Assembly: GCF_020092905.1 (NCBI RefSeq)
Contig: NZ_JAGSGB010000003.1
Span: forward strand, 1-64,000
Direction: 5' to 3'
DNA: 64,000 nucleotides
From: Pacificimonas aurantium
GTDB taxonomy: Bacteria; Pseudomonadota; Alphaproteobacteria; Sphingomonadales; Sphingomonadaceae
The notes under the pieces are model-generated. The model was not told the origin of the DNA and searched no databases. It saw only the letters and a program-made list of their open reading frames with translations. Shown in pieces: positions 53,607-61,064 of this stretch (position 1 is its first letter; every line of letters starts with the position of its first letter). Both the position numbers and the translations under genes were made by a program.

Positions 53607-54422
53607 ATGGCAAACGACGTCGCTCTTCGGGGAAGCGGACTGCGCAAGGTGGGCCGCGATCCGCTCACCCTCTTCTTGGCCGCCGGGTCTCTGGCCTTCC
53701 TGATCTTCGTCTGGCTCGAGGACCGTGCCTCCGAGCCGGTGATCTATTCCGAAGCCGTGGAAGCCGCGCTGGTGGAAGAGTTCGAGCTTCTTGCAGGACG
53801 TGAAGCCCAGCCGGAGGACATCGCCCGCCTGAAGAAGGATTATCTGACCGACGAGCTACTGTTCCGCGAAGCGATCGACCGCGGCATCTACCTTACCGAC
53901 AGCCAGATCAAATCGCGCATGGTCGACAAGATGCGGTACCTGATCGCGGGCGCGCCGCAGGAGCCGAGCGACGAGGAGGTCGTGGACTATTATGCCGAGC
54001 ATCTCGACCAGTATGAGAGCGAGCCCGAAGTCAGTTTCGACCAGGTCTTCTTCGAGGAAGAACCCCGCGAGCCCGAGGCGATCCTGGCGGCGCTTCAGGA
54101 CGGAGACACGGTTGCCGGCGACGACCTTTGGACCGGTCGTTCCTATCCCGATTACGGCCATTCGATGGTACGCGGGATCTTCGGCCAAGCGTTCCTGGAG
54201 GAGGTGGCGCGCATGAAGGAGGACCGCTGGTCCGGCCCGCTCCGGTCGTCGCGCGGCTGGCACTTCGTCCTGAAGACGGGCAGCGCCGAGCGCGGGCTAC
54301 TGCCCTTCGCCCGGGTGCGGGACCAGGTCCGGCAGGACCTGATGATGTCGCGCACCGAAGATGCCATCGATGGCGAGATTTCCCGATTGCAGGAGAAGTT
54401 CGAGGTGCGCAGCGATGTTTAG
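53607..54422 (+). CDS. Membrane-anchored parvulin-like peptidylprolyl isomerase
   Basis: About 271 residues from ATG 53607 (MANDVALRGSGLRKVGRD). One N-terminal membrane segment (LTLFLAAGSLAFLIFVWL, about residues 20-37) anchors it, with the rest periplasmic. A SurA/PpiC-type helical region is followed by a rotamase-like C-terminal part (VSFDQVFFEEEPREPEAILA ... WSGPLRSSRGWHFVLKTG). The end overlaps the HupE-type gene by 8 bp, and this pairing suggests it assists folding or assembly of that exported permease. A GTG at 53595 is an alternative start. Confidence 0.82.
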   Translation: MANDVALRGSGLRKVGRDPLTLFLAAGSLAFLIFVWLEDRASEPVIYSEAVEAALVEEFELLAGREAQPEDIARLKKDYLTDELLFREAIDRGIYLTDSQIKSRMVDKMRYLIAGAPQEPSDEEVVDYYAEHLDQYESEPEVSFDQVFFEEEPREPEAILAALQDGDTVAGDDLWTGRSYPDYGHSMVRGIFGQAFLEEVARMKEDRWSGPLRSSRGWHFVLKTGSAERGLLPFARVRDQVRQDLMMSRTEDAIDGEISRLQEKFEVRSDV

Positions 54423-55407
54423 ATATGTGGTTTCCGCCCTGTTTCTGATGCTGTCAGCGGTGCCTGCGCAGGCGGACGTATTCCGGTCGGCAGATTTCAC
54501 GATGGCGCGCGGCGAAGAAGCGGGAACCTACGAGTTCACGGCCGAAATTCCGCAAGCGGTCGACAACGAACTATCGCCTCTCTGGCCCGACGGGTGCGCG
54601 CTGCAATCCTCGAGCCGCCAGTCCATGGGGACGCGCGCCCATTATGGCTTTATCCTGGACTGCGAAACCAGCCTTCGTCCCGGCGACTTGATCGAGACCC
54701 CCTGGTCGGTCGACGGCGCAACCTTCTCCTCGAACGTGATGGGGAGCCGCGTTTCGCGCTCGCTGGCAGGGACCTCGGAGGGTGTTTCCGTTCCCGTGGG
54801 CGAAGTTGCCGCCGAACCGCGCCCCGTGGACGAGGTCGCGCGCGACTACACGTGGCAGGGCGTCATCCATATCTGGATGGGCTGGGACCACCTCGCCTTC
54901 GTGCTGTGCCTTTGCCTGCTGACCCAGGGGCGCCAGCTGCTGTGGCTGGTAACGGCTTTTACGCTGGGTCACTCGGTATCGCTTGCTCTCGCCTTCTTCG
55001 AAGTCGTGGACGTGCCCATTCCGCCCGTCGAGGCCGTGATCGCACTGTCGATCGCGTTCATGGCGCGTGAAGCCCTGAAGTCCGATGGACTAAGGGCCGA
55101 TGCCGGGAGAATGGGGCGCAATCTGACCGTAGTCACGCTGTTCGGGCTGTTGCACGGGCTGGGTTTTGCAAGTGCACTCGGCGAGCTCGGCGTGGTAGCC
55201 GGAGAGCGGGTCGCTGGCCTGGTCTTCTTCAATGCAGGGGTAGAAATCGGGCAGCTGGCCTTCGTTGCCGCAGTCGTCGGCATCATGGCGCTCTTGAAGC
55301 AGGCGGTATTTCTGCAACCTGTGCGCGTGGCCGCGCTGTACGGCGTCGGGGCGCTTGGGGCCTTCTGGATGGTGGAGCGGGTAGCGGGTTTTCCCTGGTC
55401 CATCTGA
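54415..55407 (+). CDS. HupE/UreJ family membrane protein
   Basis: About 330 residues from ATG 54415: signal peptide MFRYVVSALFLMLSAVPAQA, a periplasmic beta-rich N-terminal domain of ~140 residues, then six or seven membrane segments. The family motif is clear in GWDHLAFVLCLCLLTQGRQL (HxxxD-type metal-binding segment), FTLGHSVSLALAF and LFGLLHGLGFASALGELG. HupE and UreJ proteins are linked to nickel or related metal supply for hydrogenase and urease. With urt and ure genes in the same neighbourhood, nickel supply for urease, and possibly for the ureohydrolase, is the likely role. It overlaps the PPIase gene by 8 bp. Confidence 0.85.
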   Translation: MFRYVVSALFLMLSAVPAQADVFRSADFTMARGEEAGTYEFTAEIPQAVDNELSPLWPDGCALQSSSRQSMGTRAHYGFILDCETSLRPGDLIETPWSVDGATFSSNVMGSRVSRSLAGTSEGVSVPVGEVAAEPRPVDEVARDYTWQGVIHIWMGWDHLAFVLCLCLLTQGRQLLWLVTAFTLGHSVSLALAFFEVVDVPIPPVEAVIALSIAFMAREALKSDGLRADAGRMGRNLTVVTLFGLLHGLGFASALGELGVVAGERVAGLVFFNAGVEIGQLAFVAAVVGIMALLKQAVFLQPVRVAALYGVGALGAFWMVERVAGFPWSI

Positions 55408-55431
55408 AGCCCGGCCGGGGGAAGGCGACGG

Positions 55432-55935
55432 CTAGTCTGCGGAGCCGTAGACCAGCAGCTGTTCGGGCGCGTCGCACCGGTCCACCATCTCGCTGACGAC
55501 CTTATCGCGGTAAGCAATCAGGGGTTCATCGCCGAGAGGCCGTGTGCGCTGCCGGGCGACCTCCTCGGCAGTAAAGCGCTCAGCGCCAGCGGGGACCGAG
55601 CCTTCGCCGAGCTCGAACGCCACGAAGTTCAGAACTTCGGCAAGATCCTCGTCGCTGAGCGGTACGCGCACGACGTTGGGGAGCCGGGCGATATAGTCGC
55701 GCCCCGCCGCGGTACAGAGAAACCAGCCGGCGCTGCCGCGCAGGACCGGGACGGAATGAGGCGGCGATACGCCGAGCGTACCGTGACAGCCGCCGCACCG
55801 AAGGACGAACTGGGTTTGCGCGGGACCGAAGACGGGGGCGCCGCTGACGGTCGGATCCTTTGCTTTGACGGCCATGACGCCCGGCACCGTCGCCAGAAGT
55901 GCTGCGAGCGATACGATTGCGGTACGCGTCTTCAT
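55432..55935 (-). CDS. Exported c-type cytochrome
   Basis: A 167-residue protein with signal peptide (MKTRTAIVSLAALLATVPGV) and one haem motif, CGGCH in FVLRCGGCHGTLGVSPP, near residue 47. The sequence continues LSDEDLAEVLNFVAFELGEG, the cytochrome c fold's last helix, with a possible distal ligand Met absent or displaced; two further cysteines are present, LCTAAG and VDRCDAP. It overlaps the preceding cytochrome gene by 4 bp and ends the amine dehydrogenase operon, so it is probably an electron carrier or an assembly factor for that enzyme. Confidence 0.82.
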   Translation of the reverse strand: MKTRTAIVSLAALLATVPGVMAVKAKDPTVSGAPVFGPAQTQFVLRCGGCHGTLGVSPPHSVPVLRGSAGWFLCTAAGRDYIARLPNVVRVPLSDEDLAEVLNFVAFELGEGSVPAGAERFTAEEVARQRTRPLGDEPLIAYRDKVVSEMVDRCDAPEQLLVYGSAD

Positions 55936-56408
55936 CGCGGAACTCTGCCCTGTTTCGAGAGCGCCTGGCGTAGGGCATGGACGCCGCTTGGGTTCGTCTC
56001 TTGCTTGCGAGCCTGCGCAACCTCCTGCGCTGTGAACGGGTCGGTGTCTTCATCGGCCTCCAGACTGGAAACATAGGTCAGCACCGCTGCTATCTCTTCG
56101 TCCTTCAAGCGGGCGAAGGGGGGCATGAGACCGGAGATCGTCCGGCCATCGACGGTGATCTTTCCTGTCTGACCGTAAAGAGTTGCGGACAGGAGGAAGT
56201 TTCGTCCCTCCGCGTGCATGGCAAGTTTTGCGGCCCTGCCCGCGAGTCTTGGATAAAGGCCCGGCACACCCTTCGCGCCGCTCTGGTGACACATCTGGCA
56301 ATTGCGCGTGTAGGCGCTCGGCGCCTCCTGCGCGTAAGCTGGAAAACTGCCGGTAACCGAGATCAGGCTGATCAGGGTCGCGGCAGTCCCGGCAATGCGT
56401 CCGAGCAT
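55932..56408 (-). CDS. Exported c-type cytochrome (probable electron acceptor)
   Basis: About 158 residues from ATG 56408 (MLGRIAGTAATLISLISVTG), a signal peptide ending AYA. One haem motif CQMCH in YTRNCQMCHQSGAKGVPGLY, then RNFLLSATLYGQTGKITVDG and a distal-Met segment ISGLMPPFARLKDEEIAAVL, the standard class I arrangement. It should take electrons from the TTQ enzyme, since no amicyanin gene is present in the operon. It overlaps the small-subunit gene by 1 bp (TGATG) and the next cytochrome gene by 4 bp. Confidence 0.87.
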   Translation of the reverse strand: MLGRIAGTAATLISLISVTGSFPAYAQEAPSAYTRNCQMCHQSGAKGVPGLYPRLAGRAAKLAMHAEGRNFLLSATLYGQTGKITVDGRTISGLMPPFARLKDEEIAAVLTYVSSLEADEDTDPFTAQEVAQARKQETNPSGVHALRQALSKQGRVPR

Positions 56409-56962
56409 CAGCCGGCGACGCCGACGAGCGCCCCGGTCGAGCAGTGATACTGCATGGAGTCGGTTCCGAAGCACCAGATGATCTCGTTATTGCCATGCGG
56501 CCGATAGGCGGGCGTTGCCTCGATCGTATTGTCACAGCCGCACCGGCCGCAGCCCGAGGTGCCGCAGCAGTCGCGATAGGCGATCAAATATGATCGCCCG
56601 TCGTCCGGATTGCGGCACGTTCCCACCCAAGAGGTCAGCGAGGGCTGTGTGCCTGGCGGGCACTGAGATGACGTTCCTCCGCAACAGGTACAAAGCGAGC
56701 CGTCGATGGCGCAGTAACGCCAGTAATTGCATTGGGTATCGTCCTCGGTCTGCGCATTCTTCATGAACTCGTCGAGGACTTCCTCCGAGGGCTGCGACGG
56801 CGTCTGCGCATGGGCCTTCCGGTCTATGGGAAGCAGCGGAAATGCCGGCGCCGCAGCCAGGGCGAGTCCGAGACGCGACAGAAGGCTGCGCCGCGACGTG
56901 TTGCTGGCGAGTCCGCGGGTCAGACGTTCACTGGCGCGGTCCAGCGGCGATGGTCTGTGCAT
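56408..56962 (-). CDS. mauA: TTQ amine dehydrogenase small subunit (MauA-like)
   Basis: A 184-residue precursor. A long leader with twin arginines (SRRSLLSRLGLALAAAP) suggests Tat export, as known for MauA. The mature part is very cysteine-rich (CNYWRYCAIDGSLCTCCGG, DCCGTSGCGRCGC). The two tryptophans that form tryptophan tryptophylquinone are Trp112 in TSWVGTC and Trp163 in IIWCFGTD, 51 residues apart, as Trp57 and Trp108 are in the Paracoccus enzyme. With the large subunit it oxidises a primary amine to aldehyde and ammonia in the periplasm. It could be methylamine or aromatic amine dehydrogenase. Confidence 0.93.
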   Translation of the reverse strand: MHRPSPLDRASERLTRGLASNTSRRSLLSRLGLALAAAPAFPLLPIDRKAHAQTPSQPSEEVLDEFMKNAQTEDDTQCNYWRYCAIDGSLCTCCGGTSSQCPPGTQPSLTSWVGTCRNPDDGRSYLIAYRDCCGTSGCGRCGCDNTIEATPAYRPHGNNEIIWCFGTDSMQYHCSTGALVGVAG

Positions 56963-56973
56963 AACGGTCCCCC

Positions 56974-57561
56974 TTACGACGCCGCGCCACTGCGCAGATA
57001 TGCCTGCGCCGACGCGTGACCCATTTCATTTGCGACTGCCAGGCTCTCCAAATGCTCGCGGCTATTCACGAGACCCTTTGCGGCGATGGTGCCGTCGGGC
57101 CGGATCAGAACGGCCGAAGGCAGCTTCCCGATATGGTAGGCGAGGCCGACTTCGGCCGAATTCAGGAAGTCGTATCCGGTCATCCGAAAGCGCTCGCGCA
57201 TGGCGAGATAATCCGTCTGCTCGCCGTCGCCGACGAAGATCAGCTTCAGCTTTTCGGCCCGCGCGGTGACCATCGCGATCGGAATGATCTTCTTGCAGAT
57301 CGGACAGTCGGGAGCGACGAACAGCAGGAGGAGCGACTGACCGAGATCGTTGGGGGTGCCGATCGTGACCACCTGACCGTCGATCGTTCTTGCCGTGACG
57401 GGCGGTGCCAGATCGCCGGGCCTTGGTCCGCCGTCGGCGACAAGCGCCCCCATCGGCGCGATGCGTTCGTGCAGGACGCCGATCTGCCGCGCGAGAGCGG
57501 CCACCGCGACGACGAGCAACAGCAAAACGATCCAAAGCAGGAAATTGGAGGCGACCAGCAT
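56974..57561 (-). CDS. mauD: Amine dehydrogenase maturation protein MauD
   Basis: About 195 residues from ATG 57561: one N-terminal membrane segment (FLLWIVLLLLVVAVAALA), then a periplasmic thioredoxin-like domain with the redox motif CPIC (LLFVAPDCPICKKIIPIAM) and a cis-Pro region (GKLPSAVLIRPDGT). MauD, with MauE, forms the many disulfides of the small subunit. It overlaps mauE by 1 bp (TGATG) and precedes mauA by 12 bases. The longer frame to 57789 is overlap with mauE. Confidence 0.92.
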   Translation of the reverse strand: MLVASNFLLWIVLLLLVVAVAALARQIGVLHERIAPMGALVADGGPRPGDLAPPVTARTIDGQVVTIGTPNDLGQSLLLLFVAPDCPICKKIIPIAMVTARAEKLKLIFVGDGEQTDYLAMRERFRMTGYDFLNSAEVGLAYHIGKLPSAVLIRPDGTIAAKGLVNSREHLESLAVANEMGHASAQAYLRSGAAS

Positions 57562-58103
57562 CAGGCAGGGCCTTTCGTGGCGGTTGGCGGCGCAAGATCG
57601 GCGAGGAACGCGGCTGTCCTGATCGCCGCGAACGCGGCGAGGGCGGAGGCCGCAGCGAGCATGTGTCCCCAGGGGCCGACGCTCGGAAGCGGGAGCGCGG
57701 CGAGACCGAACAGCCCGGCGAGAGCCAGGTTGCGGCCTACGAGGCCCCAGGCGATGGGTTTGGCGCGGCCCGCAGGGTTGCAGCCGCAATCCAGATCAAT
57801 TCGCCCCCGCTTCAGGTTTATCGCCATGGCGGCTGCGTAGAGCAGCATGAGTGCGGCGCCCGCTGCAGGTCCTGCCGGCCGTGCGCCGGTCATGAGCGAG
57901 ACGGCTGCTGCGGCTTCGGTTGCCGGTATGACAAAGGCGGCGACGGGAAAGATGGCTCCTGGAACCAGACGGTAGGCGGCCAGCGCCGACTGCCAGGCCG
58001 GCCAGGCGAGAAGCTTCTCCGCGGCGGCGACCAAAAGCATCAGAGCGAGAACGTAGCTCAAGGCCGACAGGAGAAGGGCGAAAATCTCGGCGGAACTATT
58101 CAT
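57561..58103 (-). CDS. mauE: Amine dehydrogenase maturation membrane protein MauE
   Basis: A 180-residue integral membrane protein with four or five helices (IFALLLSALSYVLALMLLVA, PVAAFVIPATEAAAAVSLMT). Cysteines in IDLDCGCNPAG lie on a loop and probably exchange disulfides with MauD. The length and the position between mauB and mauD fit MauE. Loss of it in known mau systems prevents small-subunit formation. It starts one base after the mauB stop and overlaps mauD by 1 bp. Confidence 0.88.
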   Translation of the reverse strand: MNSSAEIFALLLSALSYVLALMLLVAAAEKLLAWPAWQSALAAYRLVPGAIFPVAAFVIPATEAAAAVSLMTGARPAGPAAGAALMLLYAAAMAINLKRGRIDLDCGCNPAGRAKPIAWGLVGRNLALAGLFGLAALPLPSVGPWGHMLAAASALAAFAAIRTAAFLADLAPPTATKGPA

Positions 58104-58104
58104 T

Positions 58105-59262
58105 TCAGAAGCCCGGGACGAGCATCATGCCGGCCCTGCCCATTTCGGGCATTTGGCGGACGATCTTTCCCGTGTCCGGGTCCATGATCCACAACCAGCC
58201 GCCGTCGCCCGAGACGTAGAGAAGCGGATCGTCGTCCTGACTGACCGCAATGGCGCGGCCCGACGTTGGCAGGTCGAAGCGCCCCTTCAGGTCCTTCGTA
58301 TGGGTATCGATCGCCCAGACTTCGATCCCGTGCTCCTTCTGCGTCCAGTGCGTGCCCGTATGCATCAGGACGAAGAGCATGCCGCTGTCCCGGTGAACGG
58401 CGAAAGGCCGGCGCCCGCCCGGCCGCCATGTCTCCTGCTCCACATCGGCTTCTGCGGCGGATAGTCCGGCAGCGCGCTGAATGCTCCACGGCTCCGCGAA
58501 CTGAGGCTCGGCGCCGAGCATGACCGGGTTCACCTGGCCGGAATAGGTAATGAACAGCGCCTCGCCGGTTCGGCGATCGACCGGGCTCTCTTCGAAAACC
58601 GGGTCGTTCTCCGCATCGAAGAAGGGAGCGGATGTCACCATGCTGCCCGCGCCTGCGTCGTCGAGCATCACCGTGGCGAGCGCTCCGTCGGCGCATAGCG
58701 AGGCAAACCCGTCGTCTCCGAACGGGAAAATCAGCCCGCAGCCGGGAATTTCGACCGTGTTCAGGAAGCGCTTGCCGTCCAGATCGACGACTTGGACCGA
58801 CGAGGCTGGCTCGAGGTTGAAGACATAGCCAAGGCTGCCATCAGCGCTCGTCGAGAAGAAGGGAATGCGCCCGGAGGCGATCAACCGTCCGGGCAGCTCG
58901 ATCTCCTCGGTCAGTTCCAGGGTGCGCGCGTCGTAGACCGTGACCATGTCGAACCGCTCGCCGCGGTTCTCCTTCGCCCAGTAGCTTTCCGAGACATAAT
59001 ATTCCTCGTCGTCAGGCGAGAGCGCGAGCACTGGAGCCCGGCCGCCATGAATCGTACCGAGGACCTTTCCCTCATCCGTGTCGACGATGGTGAAACTGCC
59101 GCGATTTCCGGCGATATAAAGCCAGTGATCCGTACGGTCCGGAAGGGTAAGTGTACCGCTCGTCTCCGCTTCGAGAACAGGAGGCGGCGCATTCTGGAAG
59201 GCTGCGCTTGCAAGTCCGGCCGCCAGTACGGCCGTCAGGCGTGGAATTGATCGAGCCCCCAA
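58105..59262 (-). CDS. mauB: TTQ amine dehydrogenase large subunit (MauB/AauB-like)
   Basis: A 385-residue exported beta-propeller. From the TTG at 59262 (GGGGGAAG upstream) it has a short signal (LTAVLAAGLASAAF) and propeller blades with motifs such as DHWLYIAGNRGSFTIVDTDE, YYVSESYWAKENRGERFDMV and GGWLWIMDPDTGKIV. MauB-type subunits bind the TTQ-bearing small subunit in an alpha2beta2 enzyme. It leads the mauB-E-D-A-cytochrome operon. No mauF, mauC or mauG homologue is in the window, and motifs alone cannot tell methylamine from aromatic amine specificity. Confidence 0.88.
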   Translation of the reverse strand: MGARSIPRLTAVLAAGLASAAFQNAPPPVLEAETSGTLTLPDRTDHWLYIAGNRGSFTIVDTDEGKVLGTIHGGRAPVLALSPDDEEYYVSESYWAKENRGERFDMVTVYDARTLELTEEIELPGRLIASGRIPFFSTSADGSLGYVFNLEPASSVQVVDLDGKRFLNTVEIPGCGLIFPFGDDGFASLCADGALATVMLDDAGAGSMVTSAPFFDAENDPVFEESPVDRRTGEALFITYSGQVNPVMLGAEPQFAEPWSIQRAAGLSAAEADVEQETWRPGGRRPFAVHRDSGMLFVLMHTGTHWTQKEHGIEVWAIDTHTKDLKGRFDLPTSGRAIAVSQDDDPLLYVSGDGGWLWIMDPDTGKIVRQMPEMGRAGMMLVPGF

Positions 59263-59274
59263 AGCACTTCCCCC

Positions 59275-59324
59275 TGTCCGCCCAAGTCTGCCCGTGTCCG
59301 CCCATGTCCGCCCATGTCCGCTCT
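59275..59324. repeat. Five tandem 10-bp repeats in the mauB leader
   Basis: Units TGTCCGCCCA, AGTCTGCCCG, TGTCCGCCCA, TGTCCGCCCA and TGTCCGCTCT follow without gaps, three identical and two degenerate. The 10-bp period is close to one helical turn. The array begins 13 bases upstream of the mauB start codon, so it is in the leader or promoter region of the amine dehydrogenase operon. Confidence 0.85.
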
Positions 59325-59392
59325 GCGTTCGCGCACCACGAATAGCCCGGAACCCTGTTACCGAACGATAGCCGGGGAGGGGGCGGCGACAC

Positions 59393-59417
59393 TGGGGCGT
59401 TTGACGTAAACTGACGT
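59393..59417 (+). promoter_or_regulatory. TGACGT-type motif upstream of the ureohydrolase gene
   Basis: TGGGGCGTTTGACGTAA (59393-59409) is repeated exactly, in inverted orientation, at 61011-61027 on the other side of the ureohydrolase gene. Here it continues to a second TGACGT (59412-59417). It lies 97 bases before the ureohydrolase ATG and about 130 from the mauB start. Confidence 0.6.
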
Positions 59418-59513
59418 CCGCGCACCGGCGCCTCGCGCTACGTCGTTCGCCCCATGGCCGGCTGCGGCCTGCCGCTCCAGCACGGGGAGGCTCAGGGAGC
59501 GAAGGGGGATCAC

Positions 59514-60977
59514 ATGTTTCTATCGCGCGCGGCCGGGCTGCTTCTCGGGGCCGGAATCGTCGGGGCGACCTTTGGCGCTGTTGCGCAGGTCGATGCCCTG
59601 CCGGACTGGCTGGAAAGCCGCTCTTCGGAGCTGACGGCGGAACAGCGCGAGTTCCTTGTTAAGCGCCTCGACGGTGGAGACAACAAGGGCCTTGTCCGGC
59701 GTTTGAGGACAAAGAATGCCGAGCAGATCGCTGCCTATGTCGAAGGCATGATGACGATCGCGGAAGAGTCGAAATTCGACCCCGAAACGGACATGGCGTC
59801 GATTCCGCTGAACACGGAGTCCGACCGGTTCAATTCGTGGAAGGTCCGCCGTCCCAAAGGAATGGATCCCTACCGCGAACCGGGGCCGATCAACCTCAGC
59901 TACTATGCAGGCGGGCGCGGCGGCATAAACACCTTCGCCGGGGCACCCGTCGCCGTCTATCCCGAAGACCTGGTGGCCGGCGAGATCGACGTCGCGATTG
60001 TCGGAGCGCCGCTCGACATGGGCTCCGGGATGCGCGGGGCGAAGCACGCTCCGTCACGCATGCGGGAGGTCTTCGGCATGGGCGGCGTCGACATGTACAC
60101 GATGGTCGATCCCAGCGAAGTGCTGAACATCGTCGACTATGGCGACATCGCCATCGACAACATGTCGACCGAACTGAGCATGCATCATGTCAGGGAGCGG
60201 GTGGCGGAGATCGCGGAAACCGGGGCGATTCCGTTCATCGTCGGCGGCGATCACAGTCTGGAATATTCCGACATTGCCGGACTGGCCGACGTGCACGGCA
60301 AGAAGAGCTTCGGCGTCGTTCACTTCGATTCCCACTATGACGCGGGCAAGGGCGGGAAGCACTACATTACGCACGGCCAGCCGGTGTACCGCGCTGTGAA
60401 GGAGGGGCATGTCGATCCGCGCAACTATATCCAGGTCGGCCTTCGCGGGCCTTGGCCGGGAGCCGAAGGCTTCGAATGGATGCGCAACAACGGCATGCGC
60501 TACCACACCATGCCGGAGGTCGAGAAAAAGGGCTGGGAGACCGTAATGGAGGACGCGCTTCGCGAAGCGCGCGACAGCGGCAAGGCCATTTATATTTCCT
60601 TCGACGTCGATGTGCTCGACCCGGCTTTTGTCCCGGGAACCGGAACGCCCGTCCCCGGCGGCCTGACGATGCGGGAAGCCATTCCCATCGTTCGCCGCCT
60701 GTGCGCGGAAAACGAACTCGTCGGCTTCGAGATCGTCGAGGTCGCACCGCTTCTGGATCCCACCTACCGCACAGCGATGAATGCCAATTTCATCGTTCAC
60801 GCCTGTCTGACGGGCGTGGCCATGCGAAAAGAGGGGATCACGCAGGTTGGCTTCCTCAGCGACCTGACGACCGAGCATATGCAGCCAGGCGCCGGGGAAG
60901 CCAGCGCAGACGAGGATCGCGAGGCTGTCGATCCCAGCTATGCCACCGACCGCAAGGGCGCGATCCTCGAACCCTGA
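59514..60977 (+). CDS. Exported ureohydrolase (agmatinase/arginase/guanidine hydrolase family)
   Basis: A 487-residue ureohydrolase, well over the usual ~300. ATG 59514 is preceded by GAAGGGGG and starts MFLSRAAGLLLGAGIVGATF, a Sec-type signal sequence probably cut near AVAQ; a ~100-residue helical N-terminal extension follows. The six metal ligands are present: His247 (GGDHS), Asp272/His274/Asp276 (FDSHYD) and Asp364/Asp366 (SFDVDVLDP). The family cleaves guanidino groups to urea plus an amine, with Mn or Ni. Substrate cannot be told from sequence. The neighbours are urease, urea import and amine dehydrogenase genes, which fits use of both products. Cytoplasmic location would contradict the signal. 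Confidence 0.88.
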   Translation: MFLSRAAGLLLGAGIVGATFGAVAQVDALPDWLESRSSELTAEQREFLVKRLDGGDNKGLVRRLRTKNAEQIAAYVEGMMTIAEESKFDPETDMASIPLNTESDRFNSWKVRRPKGMDPYREPGPINLSYYAGGRGGINTFAGAPVAVYPEDLVAGEIDVAIVGAPLDMGSGMRGAKHAPSRMREVFGMGGVDMYTMVDPSEVLNIVDYGDIAIDNMSTELSMHHVRERVAEIAETGAIPFIVGGDHSLEYSDIAGLADVHGKKSFGVVHFDSHYDAGKGGKHYITHGQPVYRAVKEGHVDPRNYIQVGLRGPWPGAEGFEWMRNNGMRYHTMPEVEKKGWETVMEDALREARDSGKAIYISFDVDVLDPAFVPGTGTPVPGGLTMREAIPIVRRLCAENELVGFEIVEVAPLLDPTYRTAMNANFIVHACLTGVAMRKEGITQVGFLSDLTTEHMQPGAGEASADEDREAVDPSYATDRKGAILEP

Positions 60978-61010
60978 GCCGACGCGGCAGCGTCACGTGG
61001 TCACGGGTCA

Positions 61011-61027
61011 TTACGTCAAACGCCCCA
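61011..61027 (-). promoter_or_regulatory. Inverted copy of the 17-bp TGACGT-type motif before ureD
   Basis: TTACGTCAAACGCCCCA is the exact reverse complement of 59393-59409. It lies 38 bases before the ureD start, in the 87-base gap after the ureohydrolase gene. On the minus strand a related TGACC repeat continues. Orientation is opposite to the first site, so it is more likely a regulator site than a promoter hexamer. Confidence 0.6.
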
Positions 61028-61064
61028 TGGGCCGGCGCGGGGCGAATTGCCCACAGCATAGTGT

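Noticed and set aside
59072-59425. Minus-strand frame containing repeated TWADMGGHGQ-like units
   Set aside because: The apparent protein repeat is only the 10-bp DNA tandem array read in frame; it overlaps mauB out of frame and has no ribosome site of note.
59401-59429. TTGACG at 59401 as a sigma-70 -35 box
   Set aside because: No acceptable -10 follows at 16-18 bases, and the identical motif before ureD is in the opposite orientation.
59325-59513. Guanidine riboswitch upstream of the ureohydrolase gene
   Set aside because: I looked for the conserved ykkC-type blocks and did not recognise them; the leader shows only the TGACGT motif and a ribosome site. A covariance search would be needed to exclude it fully.
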